Assembly: GCA_020636325.1 (NCBI GenBank) | Contig: JACJYC010000008.1 | Location: 186,001 to 250,000, forward strand | Origin: Lewinellaceae bacterium | GTDB taxonomy: Bacteria > Bacteroidota > Bacteroidia > Chitinophagales > Saprospiraceae | Direction of reading: 5' to 3' | Length of the DNA stretch: 64,000 bases | Shown: positions 35,439 to 44,766 of the stretch, piece after piece | Layout: each line of letters opens with the position of its first letter | Numbering within the stretch: position 1 is the first letter of the stretch | Notes under the pieces: generated by a model | What the model was told of the DNA's origin: nothing | What the model saw: only the letters and a program-made list of their open reading frames with translations | The model's database searches: none | Program-made: the position numbers and the translations under genes

Positions 35439-35574
35439 CAGTTTTCAGTTGGCAGTCGCCAGTCGCCAGTTTTCAGTTGGCAGTCGCCAGTCTTCAGTTG
35501 GCAGTTGCCAGTCTTCAGTTGGCAGTTGCCAGTTTTCAGTCGCCAGTCTTCAGTCTTCAGTTGGCAGTCGCCAG
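35439..35574. repeat. heptamer tandem array (CAGTNNN)
   Basis: Nineteen or so consecutive 7-bp units of the form CAGTTGG, CAGTCGC, CAGTTTT, CAGTTGC or CAGTCTT. The first four bases are invariant and the last three vary among a few choices. A short relative is at 16629-16662. It lies in the gap between the OmpA-like and gatB genes, which contains no gene from 35145 to 35728. Confidence 0.85.
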
Positions 35575-35728
35575 CATCAACCACGCCGCGGCGTGGCAGC
35601 ATCCAGCATCCAGCATCCAGCATCCAGCATCTAACATCCAGCATCAACCACGCCGCGGCGTGGCAGCATCCAGCATCTAACATCCAGCATCAAGCATCAA
35701 GTATCAAGTATCCAGCATCTAACATCCA
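35574..35728. repeat. heptamer tandem array (CATCCAG) with two palindromes
   Basis: The CAGTNNN array passes into 7-bp units CATCCAG, CATCTAA and CATCAAG, ending at the gatB stop codon. Two copies of a perfect palindrome CCACGCCGCGGCGTGG (35581-35596 and 35648-35663) interrupt it, each preceded by CATCAA and followed by CAG. The reverse complement unit CTGGATG recurs at 41131-41190. Confidence 0.85.
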
Positions 35729-37180
35729 TCAACCCTCCAATTTCTTCGACAGCATCCCGCTGGTCGTCTTAGGCTCCGCTTTGCCTTTGGAACGTTTCAT
35801 CACCTCGCCCATGAAGAACCCCAGCAGACCTTTTTTGCCCGACCGGTATTCCGTCACTTTATCCGGAAAATCGGCGATCACTTCGTCGGTGAGCCGGTCC
35901 AGAAAACCTGAGTCGGCGTTCTGGATCAGGTTCAACTCCTGCGCGATGGAGAGGGGCGTTTTTTGGGGTTGATCGATCAGTGCCGGAAAGATGAACTGAT
36001 AGGCGGCCGCGTGGGCTACTTTTCCTTCATCGATCAGGCGAACGAAGTCCGCCAACTGTTCGGGGCTCAACGGCCCTTCATCCGGTTGGCGGTTGTTTTC
36101 GTCGCACCAGGGCAAGTATTTCTGTACCAGCAGGTTGGCTGCTGTTTTGTTGTTGGAGGAAAACCGGCAGAGCTCTTTGTAAAAAAGCGCTGCTGCCTTC
36201 TCCTCGCTTAAGATGGCGGCCTCATTTTCGGCCAGTCCGTAGGTTGTAACCAGCTCCTGGTACATTTCCCAGGGCAACGCCGGCATATTTGCTTTGATAC
36301 TTTGGACGTAATCCGCGCTTAAAGTCACAGGCAGCAGGTCGGGTTCGGGAAAATAACGGTAATCATGCGCGTCTTCCTTGTCCCGGAGCGGGGATGTGGC
36401 GCCTGTAGCCGGATCGAAATTCAGGGTTTGCTGGGCAACCCTTTCCCCGCTTTCCAGCAGGTCGATCTGCCGGCGGGTTTCGAATTCTATCGCCCGGCGG
36501 GCGTATCGCATCGAGTTGAGGTTCTTGATCTCGCAGCGCTGGCCGAGGCGGGTTTCTCCCTTCAGGCGCACCGATACGTTGCAATCGCAGCGCATGGACC
36601 CTTCCTGCATATTGCCGTCGGAGATTTCCAGGTAACGCGCCAGGCGGCGCATAGCCGACATATAGGCGTCCACTTCTTCGGCGGAGCGCAGGTCGGGCTC
36701 AGAGACGATTTCCAGCAAGGGGGTTCCCGCGCGGTTCAGGTCGATGAGGGAGTGATCGTCGTGGGCATCGTGGATGGATTTGCCGGCGTCTTCCTCCATA
36801 TGGATATGGTGTATCCTGACGCGTTTCACCTCGCCGTCGCCGACCCGGATGTCGAGGCCGCCGCCGATGCAGATCGGCGCACGGTCCTGCGTGATCTGGT
36901 AGCCCTTCGGCAGGTCGGCGTAGAAATAGTTCTTGCGGTCGAAGGTATTGCGGAGGTTGATCTCGCTGCCCAGCGCCAAACCGAGCCGCACGGCGTATTC
37001 CACCTGCCGTTCGTTCAGGCGCGGCAACACGCCCGGCAGCCCCAGCGATACCGGGCTGACCTGCGTATTGGGGTCGGCGCCAAACCGGATGGCGTCACCG
37101 CAGAAAGCTTTGCTTTGGGTGGAAAGCTGGAGGTGGATCTCCAATCCGATGACGGTTTCGTAGCGGCTGTAGTCCCTCAA
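35729..37180 (-). CDS. gatB: Asp-tRNA(Asn)/Glu-tRNA(Gln) amidotransferase subunit B
   Basis: GatB of about 483 residues. The family start YETVIGLEIHLQLSTQSKAF is clear, with FCGD, VCSLG-like SPVSLGLPGVLPRLN, RKNYFYADLPKGYQITQ and the HMEEDAGKSIHD motif; the C-terminal YqeY-like tail domain follows (~400-483). It forms the tRNA-binding and kinase subunit that converts misacylated Glu-tRNA(Gln) or Asp-tRNA(Asn), with GatA/GatC encoded elsewhere. No ATG lies at the expected place. I propose the TTG at 37180 (then RDYSRYETV); the ATG at 37258 would add 26 residues read from repeat-like DNA. The start is therefore uncertain, the identity is not. Confidence 0.9.
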   Translation of the reverse strand: MRDYSRYETVIGLEIHLQLSTQSKAFCGDAIRFGADPNTQVSPVSLGLPGVLPRLNERQVEYAVRLGLALGSEINLRNTFDRKNYFYADLPKGYQITQDRAPICIGGGLDIRVGDGEVKRVRIHHIHMEEDAGKSIHDAHDDHSLIDLNRAGTPLLEIVSEPDLRSAEEVDAYMSAMRRLARYLEISDGNMQEGSMRCDCNVSVRLKGETRLGQRCEIKNLNSMRYARRAIEFETRRQIDLLESGERVAQQTLNFDPATGATSPLRDKEDAHDYRYFPEPDLLPVTLSADYVQSIKANMPALPWEMYQELVTTYGLAENEAAILSEEKAAALFYKELCRFSSNNKTAANLLVQKYLPWCDENNRQPDEGPLSPEQLADFVRLIDEGKVAHAAAYQFIFPALIDQPQKTPLSIAQELNLIQNADSGFLDRLTDEVIADFPDKVTEYRSGKKGLLGFFMGEVMKRSKGKAEPKTTSGMLSKKLEG

Positions 37181-37307
37181 AATCAAAAATGTAAAAGGTT
37201 GAATGCAAAATGCAAAAACAGTGGTGCACGGCAGCCGGCGACAAACCGGCCGAGGCATTTCCAGGCGGCAAATTTAGGGCATGCAGGTTAAAATCCGTTG
37301 TTTCCGT

Positions 37308-38381
37308 TCAAAAAAGGAGAAAGCTGGCAAAAAATGTCAGCAACAGGGAAAAAATAAAGATGAACAGATAGCTGAAATTGAGGAATGAATACTTGAAAAA
37401 GGTCTTAATGAATCCTTGCTGGTAAACCCGTTTCATGGCAATGAACAAATACAGCAAAATGACCATGGGCAGGATCAGCCCCAGGATATAGGACTCCATA
37501 TTTTCATTACCCTCGCCCCCGAAATAGAAGATCAGCATGATAATGGAAAAAACCAGGAAGGCAAAGGCGTGATAGTGAAAGGAGAAGATCAGGTGTTCGA
37601 CAAAATACCGCTTTCGCCGGATGTACAACAGCTTCAGGATGACCGCCAGCGCCGGCATCATGAGGATCACCATCCAGATCAGTTTTCCGATCACAAAATT
37701 GGGAAGATTTCTGACTTCCTTGTTCACCTTGATGATCTGTTTGAAGATCAGCCGGTCCCAAAAGCTTTCCACCTTGTTCCTGGCAACCAGCGTATCCAGG
37801 GGTAGCGTGTACATATCCTTGTAGGCAACGACCTGTTTATTGAGCCTGCCGGATAAAATGTCAATTGAGCTGAAGTGCAGACTGTCGTCCCGGTTGAACT
37901 TGTATCGCTGCAGCAGGGTATCCATGGCGATCAGGGCGGTTTCACGGTCCCTGCCTTTGAACTCAAGCGCTACGCTGTCTTTGTTTTGCCGGAGGTTTTG
38001 TACCACCAACCGGGCAAAGGCATCGTGTTCCTGAGATATGTCATTATCCCGGAATTCTTTTTCGAGGATGGGCCCAAGGATCAGCCCCAGCGTAGCGAAA
38101 TGGAGGACAGCCGTTACGAAAAAGAGCCGTGCAGGGCTGGCGTAACGCCGGTGACGGCCTTTGAAATAGTCGATCGTCAGTTTTCCCGGTACGAAGATGG
38201 CCACTATGGTCCGGAAAAACTTGGAATCCAGGTTGAGGACCGAATCGATGAAATCCCATACCAGCGTTCCGAGCGGAATGCGCCCGTCCGTGAACTTCTG
38301 CCCGCAGTTCGAACAATACTTGCCGTAATCCGGCAGCGGGTAGTGGCAGTTGGTGCAGTATTTGCTGGTATTTGGTTTCAA
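37308..38381 (-). CDS. DUF3667-like membrane protein with zinc ribbon
   Basis: A ~357-residue membrane protein. A zinc-ribbon-like N-terminus (KYCTNCHYPLPDYGKYCSNC) with two CxxC pairs is followed by a conserved region (DFIDSVLNLDSKFFRTIVAI, DYFKGRHRRYASPARLFFV) typical of DUF3667, a central hydrophilic domain, and four or so C-terminal membrane helices. Function of the family is unknown. The longer frame to 38447 reads its first 22 residues from a heptamer array (LTTYDLQLTTYNL). I chose the TTG at 38381, the last base of that array, as no ATG is available; an alternative is the upstream ATG at 38447. The next gene downstream is gatB. Confidence 0.75.
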   Translation of the reverse strand: MKPNTSKYCTNCHYPLPDYGKYCSNCGQKFTDGRIPLGTLVWDFIDSVLNLDSKFFRTIVAIFVPGKLTIDYFKGRHRRYASPARLFFVTAVLHFATLGLILGPILEKEFRDNDISQEHDAFARLVVQNLRQNKDSVALEFKGRDRETALIAMDTLLQRYKFNRDDSLHFSSIDILSGRLNKQVVAYKDMYTLPLDTLVARNKVESFWDRLIFKQIIKVNKEVRNLPNFVIGKLIWMVILMMPALAVILKLLYIRRKRYFVEHLIFSFHYHAFAFLVFSIIMLIFYFGGEGNENMESYILGLILPMVILLYLFIAMKRVYQQGFIKTFFKYSFLNFSYLFIFIFSLLLTFFASFLLF

Positions 38382-38508
38382 GTTGTAAGTTGTAAGTTGT
38401 AAGTCGTAAGTTGTAAGTCGTAAGTTGTAAGTTGGGTTCCTGAGCATAGCCGAAGGATAAGTCGTAAGTCGCAGGACCTGATCAAAGGCGCCTTACGACT
38501 TACGACTG
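38381..38508. repeat. heptamer array (TAAGTTG) with hairpin and inverted end
   Basis: TAAGTTG/TAAGTCG units fill 38381-38433, then the short imperfect hairpin TCCTGAGCATAGCCGAAGGA (38438-38457), more units to 38471, and an inverted segment CTTACGACTTACGACT at 38492-38507. It lies between the DUF3667 gene and dipeptidyl peptidase gene and abuts the DUF3667 start codon. Confidence 0.8.
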
Positions 38509-38525
38509 GTCGGCATACGACTATT

Positions 38526-40553
38526 TTATTGCAAGAAATTGTAATCCCTGCCGTATTCCAGCATTTGTTGGATGAAATCCTCGGGATATTCGACCTTGAT
38601 ATCGGTGATCTGTCCGCCTTCGCCCATTACCGGCGTCAGTTTGGGGTTGATGAAACCGCTGTAGGGCGGAATATTCAGCTTGGACGCGCGTTCGAGCACT
38701 TCGGCGTGGAGAGCGGGATCCACCTTGACGCCGTAGGTCTCAAACAGGTTTTTGGCGGCCTCGAAGTCGCCTTGCGACTTGATGCGCTGGACCTCGCGAA
38801 GCAGCTGGCCGAACAGGTCGCGCATCTTGTTGTAATCCTTGATGTCGACATAGGTCTTGCCGTCGCGTTTGGCCATGGTCACCACTTCCGGGCCGCCTTT
38901 ATCCAGGACCCAGCGGGCGATCATGGCCCGGTTGCGCATATGGGCCTCTTCGATGGATTTGCCGGGTTTGATCCGGCGCAGTTGCAGCATCAGGCCGTTG
39001 CGCATATAGGAGTCGTATTCGGCTTTGGCGGCATCCGGCGAAGGCAGCAAGCCGAGTTCTTCCATTTTGGGATCCATCATGTAATAGAGCGCAAACAGGT
39101 CGGCGCGGCCTTCTTCCAGCGGAGAAAAATATTGCTTCAGGGCCTCGCTGGGGTTGACGCCGGGCTCCAGCTGGCCGGATGCGTGGCCGAGCACCTCGTG
39201 CAGGGCGGTATGCAGGTCGCCGGCCAGGTCGCCGTATTTTTTGCCCAGTTCGAGCTCTTCTTCGTCGTTGGCAAACTCGGAGGTCATGCCCGGGCCTTCT
39301 GCGCTGGAGTAAGCGTGCAGGATGTTGCCGAGGCTGACGGATTTGGAGCCGTATTCTTTCCGGATCCAGTCGGCATTCGGCAGGTTGACGCCGATCGGGG
39401 TGGCGGGAGAGGCATCACCCGATTCTCCGGCAACGTTCACCACCCGGTAAGCGATGCCCATTACCTGTTTTTTCTTGTGCTGCTCCATCAGCGGAGCATG
39501 GTCTTCAAACCATTGGGCCTGGGCCGCTACCTTTTCCATCCGGGCGCTGGCCTCAAAATCCTTGATCTGCACGATGGTCTCAAATGAGCCTTTCAGCCCG
39601 AGCGGATCCTGGTAGACCTCCACAAAACCGGTGATGTAATCGATATCGCCATCGGTGGCCTTTACCCAGGCGATGTTGAAAGCGCTCCAGTCGGCGAGGT
39701 CGCCGGTCTGGTAGTATTTGATCAGTGCGCGAAGCGCATCCGCCTGCGGTTGGTTTTCGGCGACTTCAACGGCTTTTTCCAGCCAGCCGATCATTTGCCT
39801 GACGGCGGGGCCGTACAAACCGTCGGCTTTGATCACCTGCTCTTCCAGTTTGCCGCCTTCGCCGCGTACAATGCGGGAATTCAGCCCGATCTCCACCTTG
39901 TCGGGGTCGGCCATGTTCTGCTTTTTCTGCTTGTAGAACGCCTCTACTTCAGCCTGGGTGATATCCGGCGCATAGAAGTTGACGGCGGATGATTTTACCA
40001 CATCAACCCCTTCACGCTGGTCGATCTTGACAGCGTCAAAGGCCGGGTCAAAGATGGCGCGCAGGGATTCGTCGTCCAGGGTCGCGCCTGATTCCTGCAT
40101 CAGGCCTTCAAAATATTCCCTGGAAAAGCCCGGTACAAACTTGTCATTGGAATAATGGTGGTGGATGCCGCTGCTGAACCAGACATTCTTGGCATAGTCC
40201 TCAACCGCAGCCCAATCGGCCGAATTGCGGTCGCCGTTGAAATTGGAAATCACCTTTTCCAGGGCATGGCGGATGGCGAGGTTATGGCGGTAGTTCTGGT
40301 CGTACATGATATCGCGACCGGCCAGTCCGGCCTGTGTGAGGTAATACACCAGTTTTTTCTGGTTCAGGGAAAGGCTGTCAAATCCGGGGATCTGATAACG
40401 CAGAATCCGCTTGTCATCGAAATTATCGGGATTCCAGTTGAAATCACCGGAGGTGACCTCGGACGTGGTTGATTCAGGTTCCTCTTCCTGCTTTGGTTTA
40501 CATGCGGTCAGGGCCAGAAACAAGGCCATTGACATAATGATCCACTTGTTCAT
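38526..40553 (-). CDS. dipeptidyl peptidase III family (M49) lipoprotein
   Basis: A 675-residue lipoprotein (signal MSMALFLALTAC). The M49 zinc motif HEVLGH is at 452-457 (H-E-x-x-G-H, Glu453 catalytic), and EEGRADL at 480-486 supplies the third zinc ligand, as in dipeptidyl peptidase III (HELLGH...EECRAD). The enzyme removes dipeptides from the N-terminus of short peptides; in Bacteroidota it is often exported to the periplasm or outer membrane, as the lipobox predicts. It is divergent from the 158-residue lipoprotein gene (92 bp between). The length fits bacterial M49 proteins. Confidence 0.92.
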   Translation of the reverse strand: MNKWIIMSMALFLALTACKPKQEEEPESTTSEVTSGDFNWNPDNFDDKRILRYQIPGFDSLSLNQKKLVYYLTQAGLAGRDIMYDQNYRHNLAIRHALEKVISNFNGDRNSADWAAVEDYAKNVWFSSGIHHHYSNDKFVPGFSREYFEGLMQESGATLDDESLRAIFDPAFDAVKIDQREGVDVVKSSAVNFYAPDITQAEVEAFYKQKKQNMADPDKVEIGLNSRIVRGEGGKLEEQVIKADGLYGPAVRQMIGWLEKAVEVAENQPQADALRALIKYYQTGDLADWSAFNIAWVKATDGDIDYITGFVEVYQDPLGLKGSFETIVQIKDFEASARMEKVAAQAQWFEDHAPLMEQHKKKQVMGIAYRVVNVAGESGDASPATPIGVNLPNADWIRKEYGSKSVSLGNILHAYSSAEGPGMTSEFANDEEELELGKKYGDLAGDLHTALHEVLGHASGQLEPGVNPSEALKQYFSPLEEGRADLFALYYMMDPKMEELGLLPSPDAAKAEYDSYMRNGLMLQLRRIKPGKSIEEAHMRNRAMIARWVLDKGGPEVVTMAKRDGKTYVDIKDYNKMRDLFGQLLREVQRIKSQGDFEAAKNLFETYGVKVDPALHAEVLERASKLNIPPYSGFINPKLTPVMGEGGQITDIKVEYPEDFIQQMLEYGRDYNFLQ

Positions 40554-40623
40554 ACAGTTGTCAAATTTTTGGCTCGAAGTTACAAAATCCCGGGTAAAAC
40601 TTGCGGCAGGCCGACTAAAGCCG

Positions 40624-40631
40624 TAAACTTG
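40624..40631 (+). promoter_or_regulatory. possible -7 element of the 158-residue lipoprotein gene
   Basis: TAAACTTG differs at one base from TAnnTTTG, with a TTG about 20 bp upstream, and lies 14 bp before the ATG at 40646. The leader would be short. Weak call. Confidence 0.25.
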
Positions 40632-40645
40632 CCCCCAAAAATCCT

Positions 40646-41122
40646 ATGTCAAATAGATTTGCATTCGCCGCTGTTTTGCTGTTTGCCGGCATGGTTTCCC
40701 TTTTTTATGCCTGCGGCGGAGAAACCGCGGGTGACGGTAAATATTCAAAGGGCGAACTGGATGAACAGCAGACCCTCTGGGACGGGGTCATGTCCATACA
40801 CGATCCCATGATGCAGAGAATGGGCGATATCAACCGCATGACCAATGAATTGCAGGGGGTGCTCGACAGCGAAGCGCCGGTTCCGGATTCGACCCGGCAA
40901 CAGATCTCCGCAGCCATCGAAAATCTCGACGCCGCCGACGAAGGCATGATGAACTGGATGAACCAGCTCAAACGCCTCGACGACCTCCGCGCGGGTACCA
41001 AACACCAGAACATCATCCGGTACCTGAGGGATCAGCAAACAGCCGTCAAGAAGGTCCAGAACGATATGCTTTCCAGTATTGAAAACGCACAGAAATTGCT
41101 GGATAATTTTGCCGGACAGTGA
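40646..41122 (+). CDS. helical lipoprotein (viral A-type inclusion protein-like family)
   Basis: A 158-residue lipoprotein (VSLFYACGG lipobox). The mature part is all-helical and coiled-coil-like: LWDGVMSIHDPMMQRMGDIN, then NLDAADEGMMNWMNQLKRLD and VKKVQNDMLSSIENAQKLLD. A Bacteroidota family with this pattern is often labelled viral A-type inclusion protein; the label has no functional value. The SCO1-like gene follows in the same direction after a 399-bp repeat-filled gap. Function unknown. Confidence 0.8.
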   Translation: MSNRFAFAAVLLFAGMVSLFYACGGETAGDGKYSKGELDEQQTLWDGVMSIHDPMMQRMGDINRMTNELQGVLDSEAPVPDSTRQQISAAIENLDAADEGMMNWMNQLKRLDDLRAGTKHQNIIRYLRDQQTAVKKVQNDMLSSIENAQKLLDNFAGQ

Positions 41123-41130
41123 GGCTTGAC

Positions 41131-41463
41131 TGGATACTGGTTTCTGGATACTGGATGCTTGAAGTTGGATACTTGGGGCTGGATGTTGTCCGCATTCGCC
41201 TTGGAACTTTGGCGGACGATGGATGCTGCCCGCCGTCGCTCTTGTGAAGCTATGGCGGACGGGGAATGCTGGTTGCTGGTTGCTGCCACGCTGAGGCGTG
41301 GTTGATTCTTGAATACCTGCCAGCTGAGGACTGCCCGCCCTCGTAACGCTTGCTGCCTCAATAGGTTGGCTGGGTAATGTCGGCTCCAGGGTTGCAAACC
41401 ACGTTTCGTGAAATTTTACGTTGCCACTTACGACTTACGACTTACGACTTACGACTTACAACT
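41131..41463. repeat. repeat-filled gap with CTGGATG and TTACGAC heptamers
   Basis: No gene lies between 41123 and 41521. Units CTGGATA/CTGGATG (the complement of CATCCAG) occupy about 41131-41190. GC-rich imperfect hairpins with GTCCGC/GCGGAC arms and CCACGC-TGAG-GCGTGG follow (to ~41305). TTACGAC heptamers, the complement of the TAAGTTG/TAAGTCG family, fill 41426-41463. So three repeat families of the window meet here. Confidence 0.75.
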
Positions 41464-41521
41464 AAAGAATAAGTGACGGAACCGGAAAAGGCCATCCTTA
41501 TTACCAACAAAACAGAATAGA

Positions 41522-42145
41522 ATGACTTTTAGAAGTTTTACTGCCCTGGCCGGAATGGCATTGATGATTTGGGCCTGCAACAGCGGACCGGAGGCGTTGC
41601 CGGTGCTTGGGCAACACGATATCGATCCGGATACCGGCGATACGATCTCCATCCATCAGATACCGGATTTTTCATTTGTCAATCAGGATAGCCAAACGGT
41701 CAGTAACGGCACTTATGCGGGAAAAGCCTATGTAGCGGATTTCTTCTTCGTTTCCTGTCCGACGATCTGTCCCAAAGTGGCCCAGCAGATGCTGCGGCTG
41801 TACAAGAAATATGAGGACAACGACCAGTTCTTTCTCTTGTCGCATACGATTGACCCGAAACACGATACCATTCCAAGATTGAAGAAATACGCCGAAGGGC
41901 TGGGCGTCATGGCGCCGAAATGGGATTTTGTGACCGGCGATAAAAAGGCCATCTACGATATCGCTGCCGACTACATGAGCATCGCCAGCGAAGACCCGGA
42001 CGCACCCGGCGGCTTCAACCACAGCGGCTACCTGATCCTGGTGGACAAAAACCGGCATATCCGCTCTTTCTGCAACGGCACCCAACCGGAGGATGTCGAC
42101 CGGTTTATGAAGGATATTGATTGGTTGCTGGCGCATGGGGGGTAG
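41522..42145 (+). CDS. SCO1/SenC family copper chaperone-like lipoprotein
   Basis: A 207-residue lipoprotein (MIWACN lipobox). The thioredoxin-like fold carries the SCO metal site: C79 and C83 in VSCPTICPKV (CxxxC) and H167 in GGFNHSGYLIL. SCO proteins deliver copper to the CuA site of cytochrome oxidase or act as thiol reductases. No oxidase genes are adjacent, and the copper efflux cluster is 8 kb away, so the target cannot be told from context. The upstream neighbour is the helical lipoprotein gene across a repeat-filled gap. Confidence 0.92.
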   Translation: MTFRSFTALAGMALMIWACNSGPEALPVLGQHDIDPDTGDTISIHQIPDFSFVNQDSQTVSNGTYAGKAYVADFFFVSCPTICPKVAQQMLRLYKKYEDNDQFFLLSHTIDPKHDTIPRLKKYAEGLGVMAPKWDFVTGDKKAIYDIAADYMSIASEDPDAPGGFNHSGYLILVDKNRHIRSFCNGTQPEDVDRFMKDIDWLLAHGG

Positions 42146-42148
42146 ATA

Positions 42149-42217
42149 GGGTGAGAGGGTGAGGGGGTGAGAGGGTGAGAGGGGTGAGAGGGTGAGAGAG
42201 GGTGAGAGGGTGCGGTG
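42149..42217. repeat. GGTGAGAG tandem array
   Basis: Eight or more units of 8-9 bp, mainly GGTGAGAG, fill the gap between the SCO1-like stop and the permease gene. The same unit occurs at 55818-55867. Confidence 0.85.
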
Positions 42218-42280
42218 AATAAATGCTCATTTAAGCCTATATTGTGAGGCTTCTTTCATTGTGCATCCAAAAACATTGCA

Positions 42281-44659
42281 ATGATCACCCACTATTTCAA
42301 GCTGGGGTACCGTGCCCTGTCCAAAAATAAATATTACAGCTTTATCAATATTTTCGGGCTTACGCTCGGCATGCTTTCGGCCCTGATCATTGCCAAGTAC
42401 ATCGGCAGTTCCTACCAACTCGACAATTTCCAAGAGAACAGGCGCCGTATTTTTGTTGTAACCCAGGAGGAGACCGTCAACGGAAATACCCAGCAAACCA
42501 ACACCTCGTATTGGGATGCCGGCACAATGGCAACCCAATACCCCGAGGTCGGGGAGATGACGAGATACAGCTGGCATATCGGGTCCCTGGTTCTGACCCA
42601 GGATAAAGACCGCAATGTGTCTTTTACCGAAAATAGGATCTTTTCCGCCGACTCCAGTTTTTTTAAGGTCTTTTCTTTTCCACTGATTCATGGCGACGCT
42701 CAAACCGCCCTGTCCCGCGCCCATTCCATTGTTTTGACCAGAGCAGCTTCCCGCAAGTATTTCGGAAATGAGAATCCCATCGGGAAAGCACTCCTTATCA
42801 GGGTTCCCTGGGGACAGGAAACTACGTATGAGGTAACAGGGGTTACGGAAGATATTCCTGAAAATTCGCGATTCCAGTTCGATTTCCTGGTCGCCCAATC
42901 ACCGCCTGAACCGGCAGAGTCCTGGCTCGTTCCCGGATATACCACCTATCTCCTATTGACAAAAACCGACCAGGCGACCACCATCGGCGAAAAACTGACC
43001 GATGCACTGAAGGAGGAGGCGCAATTGAAGGAAGCCGACAAAAAAGTAAAGATCACCCTTGAACCGTTTACAAAAGTCCAATTGCCGGCCACTGCGGTTC
43101 TGCTGGTCGTCACGGGCATTTTCATTGTCATCATTTCCTGGGCAAATTATATCAATCAGGTCATCGCCCAGTCTTACATGAGGATAAAAGAGACCGGGGT
43201 CCTCCGGGTGATAGGCGCTTCCAGCGGCAACCTGAAAACACAATTCATCGTTGAATCCAGCCTCCTCTGCTCAACAGCGCTCCTGCTGATAATCCTGATT
43301 TATTCCGGCCTCGAGCCGGTTTTACAATCCCTGACCAATGGGCATTTTCTGCCCCTTTTCAATGATCCTACCCCGATTAATTTCCTTTTCCTGGCCATTT
43401 TCGCCGCAGGGATTATTCTGGCGGCTTCCATCCCGACGGTAATTCTTTTTTCCCAGGATTCAGGTGCATCACTTCGGCAGACCTATAACAGCAAAATCGG
43501 CGGTATCGGTCTGAGAAAAGGATTGGTGGCGATCCAGTTTTCCATTTCCGCTGTCCTGATGATCAGCATTTTTGTGATTACGAATCAATTGTCCTACATC
43601 CGGCACAAGGATAAAGGCATCAACATGGAAAATACGCTGATCGTCAAAGCACCGATGATCAATGCGAAATGGGACGTCAGGCGGAAAACAATGGCGCTCT
43701 TCAAGGAAAAATGCGCTGAATTGCCGTTTGTTTCCGGCATAACCTCGTCCACTACAGTACCCGCAGAGGAATACAGACAGGAAACGTACATCAGTTTTCA
43801 GGGCAAGGAAGAAAAGGCTATGGTTCACCAGAACGATGTGGACGATCGTTTTTTTGATTTTTATCAGGTCAGGTTTGCAGCCGGTCATAATTTCATCCCG
43901 GATGCCCGGTCCATCAACAGGAACAGCATAATCCTAAACGAATCCGCCGCAAAAGCATTGGGCATTTTCGATTTTGACAAAGCCATCGACACCAAGATAA
44001 CGGACCACGAAACGGAGGAAGTTTACAACCTCATCGGCATCGTAAAGGATTATCACAAAACCGCCTTGAAATACCAGATGAGGCCCACCGCTTTTAAATT
44101 CAATGACTTGAGAGGGCATTTTTCCCTGAAATTAAATCCGGGGACAGCGGAAGGCGAGCACCTTGAAGCGGCAATCGGCGCCGTTCAGGGGATTTGGAAT
44201 AATGTCTATCCGGACGCCTCTTTTGAGGCTTATTTTTTAAAGGAAAAATTCGAGGCCGACAATATGGAGGACCTTTACCTGGGGCGGCTTTTTGAATGCT
44301 TCACCTTCCTTTCCATCATCGTTTCGTGCCTGGGGTTATTCGGACTTTCCCTTTTGATTTCCACAAAAAGACAGAAAGAAATAGGTGTAAGGAAAGTTTT
44401 CGGAGCTACGAGTATGCATATTTTGACCTCCATGATAAAAGGTTATCTGAGCCCTCTTCTGGTATCAATGGCTGTAGGCGCCCCGCTGGCCTACGGGCTG
44501 ATGAACAGGTGGCTAATGAACTACGCTTACCACACCGGGATCGGAATGGGAACCATATCATTGGCGCTGCTGGTCCTGGTCCTGATCTTTTTATTTACGG
44601 TTTCCTATCACACGATCAGGTCCGCTGTAGCCAACCCGGTGACTGTTCTGAGGGATTAG
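42281..44659 (+). CDS. FtsX/MacB-type ABC transporter permease
   Basis: A 792-residue permease with duplicated FtsX architecture. Pattern: N-terminal helix (YYSFINIFGLTLGMLSALII), a MacB-like periplasmic domain (~45-240), three helices (~270-400), then a second periplasmic domain (~440-650) and three C-terminal helices with the conserved RQKEIGVRKVFGAT coupling segment and ending at VANPVTVLRD. Such permeases are very numerous in Saprospiria-type genomes and usually pair with a separate MacB-like ATPase, not present here. The role could be lipoprotein or peptide export or cell-envelope signalling. A second member is truncated at the right end of the window. Confidence 0.9.
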   Translation: MITHYFKLGYRALSKNKYYSFINIFGLTLGMLSALIIAKYIGSSYQLDNFQENRRRIFVVTQEETVNGNTQQTNTSYWDAGTMATQYPEVGEMTRYSWHIGSLVLTQDKDRNVSFTENRIFSADSSFFKVFSFPLIHGDAQTALSRAHSIVLTRAASRKYFGNENPIGKALLIRVPWGQETTYEVTGVTEDIPENSRFQFDFLVAQSPPEPAESWLVPGYTTYLLLTKTDQATTIGEKLTDALKEEAQLKEADKKVKITLEPFTKVQLPATAVLLVVTGIFIVIISWANYINQVIAQSYMRIKETGVLRVIGASSGNLKTQFIVESSLLCSTALLLIILIYSGLEPVLQSLTNGHFLPLFNDPTPINFLFLAIFAAGIILAASIPTVILFSQDSGASLRQTYNSKIGGIGLRKGLVAIQFSISAVLMISIFVITNQLSYIRHKDKGINMENTLIVKAPMINAKWDVRRKTMALFKEKCAELPFVSGITSSTTVPAEEYRQETYISFQGKEEKAMVHQNDVDDRFFDFYQVRFAAGHNFIPDARSINRNSIILNESAAKALGIFDFDKAIDTKITDHETEEVYNLIGIVKDYHKTALKYQMRPTAFKFNDLRGHFSLKLNPGTAEGEHLEAAIGAVQGIWNNVYPDASFEAYFLKEKFEADNMEDLYLGRLFECFTFLSIIVSCLGLFGLSLLISTKRQKEIGVRKVFGATSMHILTSMIKGYLSPLLVSMAVGAPLAYGLMNRWLMNYAYHTGIGMGTISLALLVLVLIFLFTVSYHTIRSAVANPVTVLRD

Positions 44660-44766
44660 GATCGCTGAAATAACGGCTGTTTATTTACAAATGATTAATT
44701 TCCCCAAAAATCTGCAGAGGCATATTTGCTTTTGAGTTTGATTGGATCACCTGAAAATCATGTCAG

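Noticed and set aside
35439..35728. Possible CRISPR array
   Set aside because: The units are 7 bp and contiguous without spacers; no cas gene is near.
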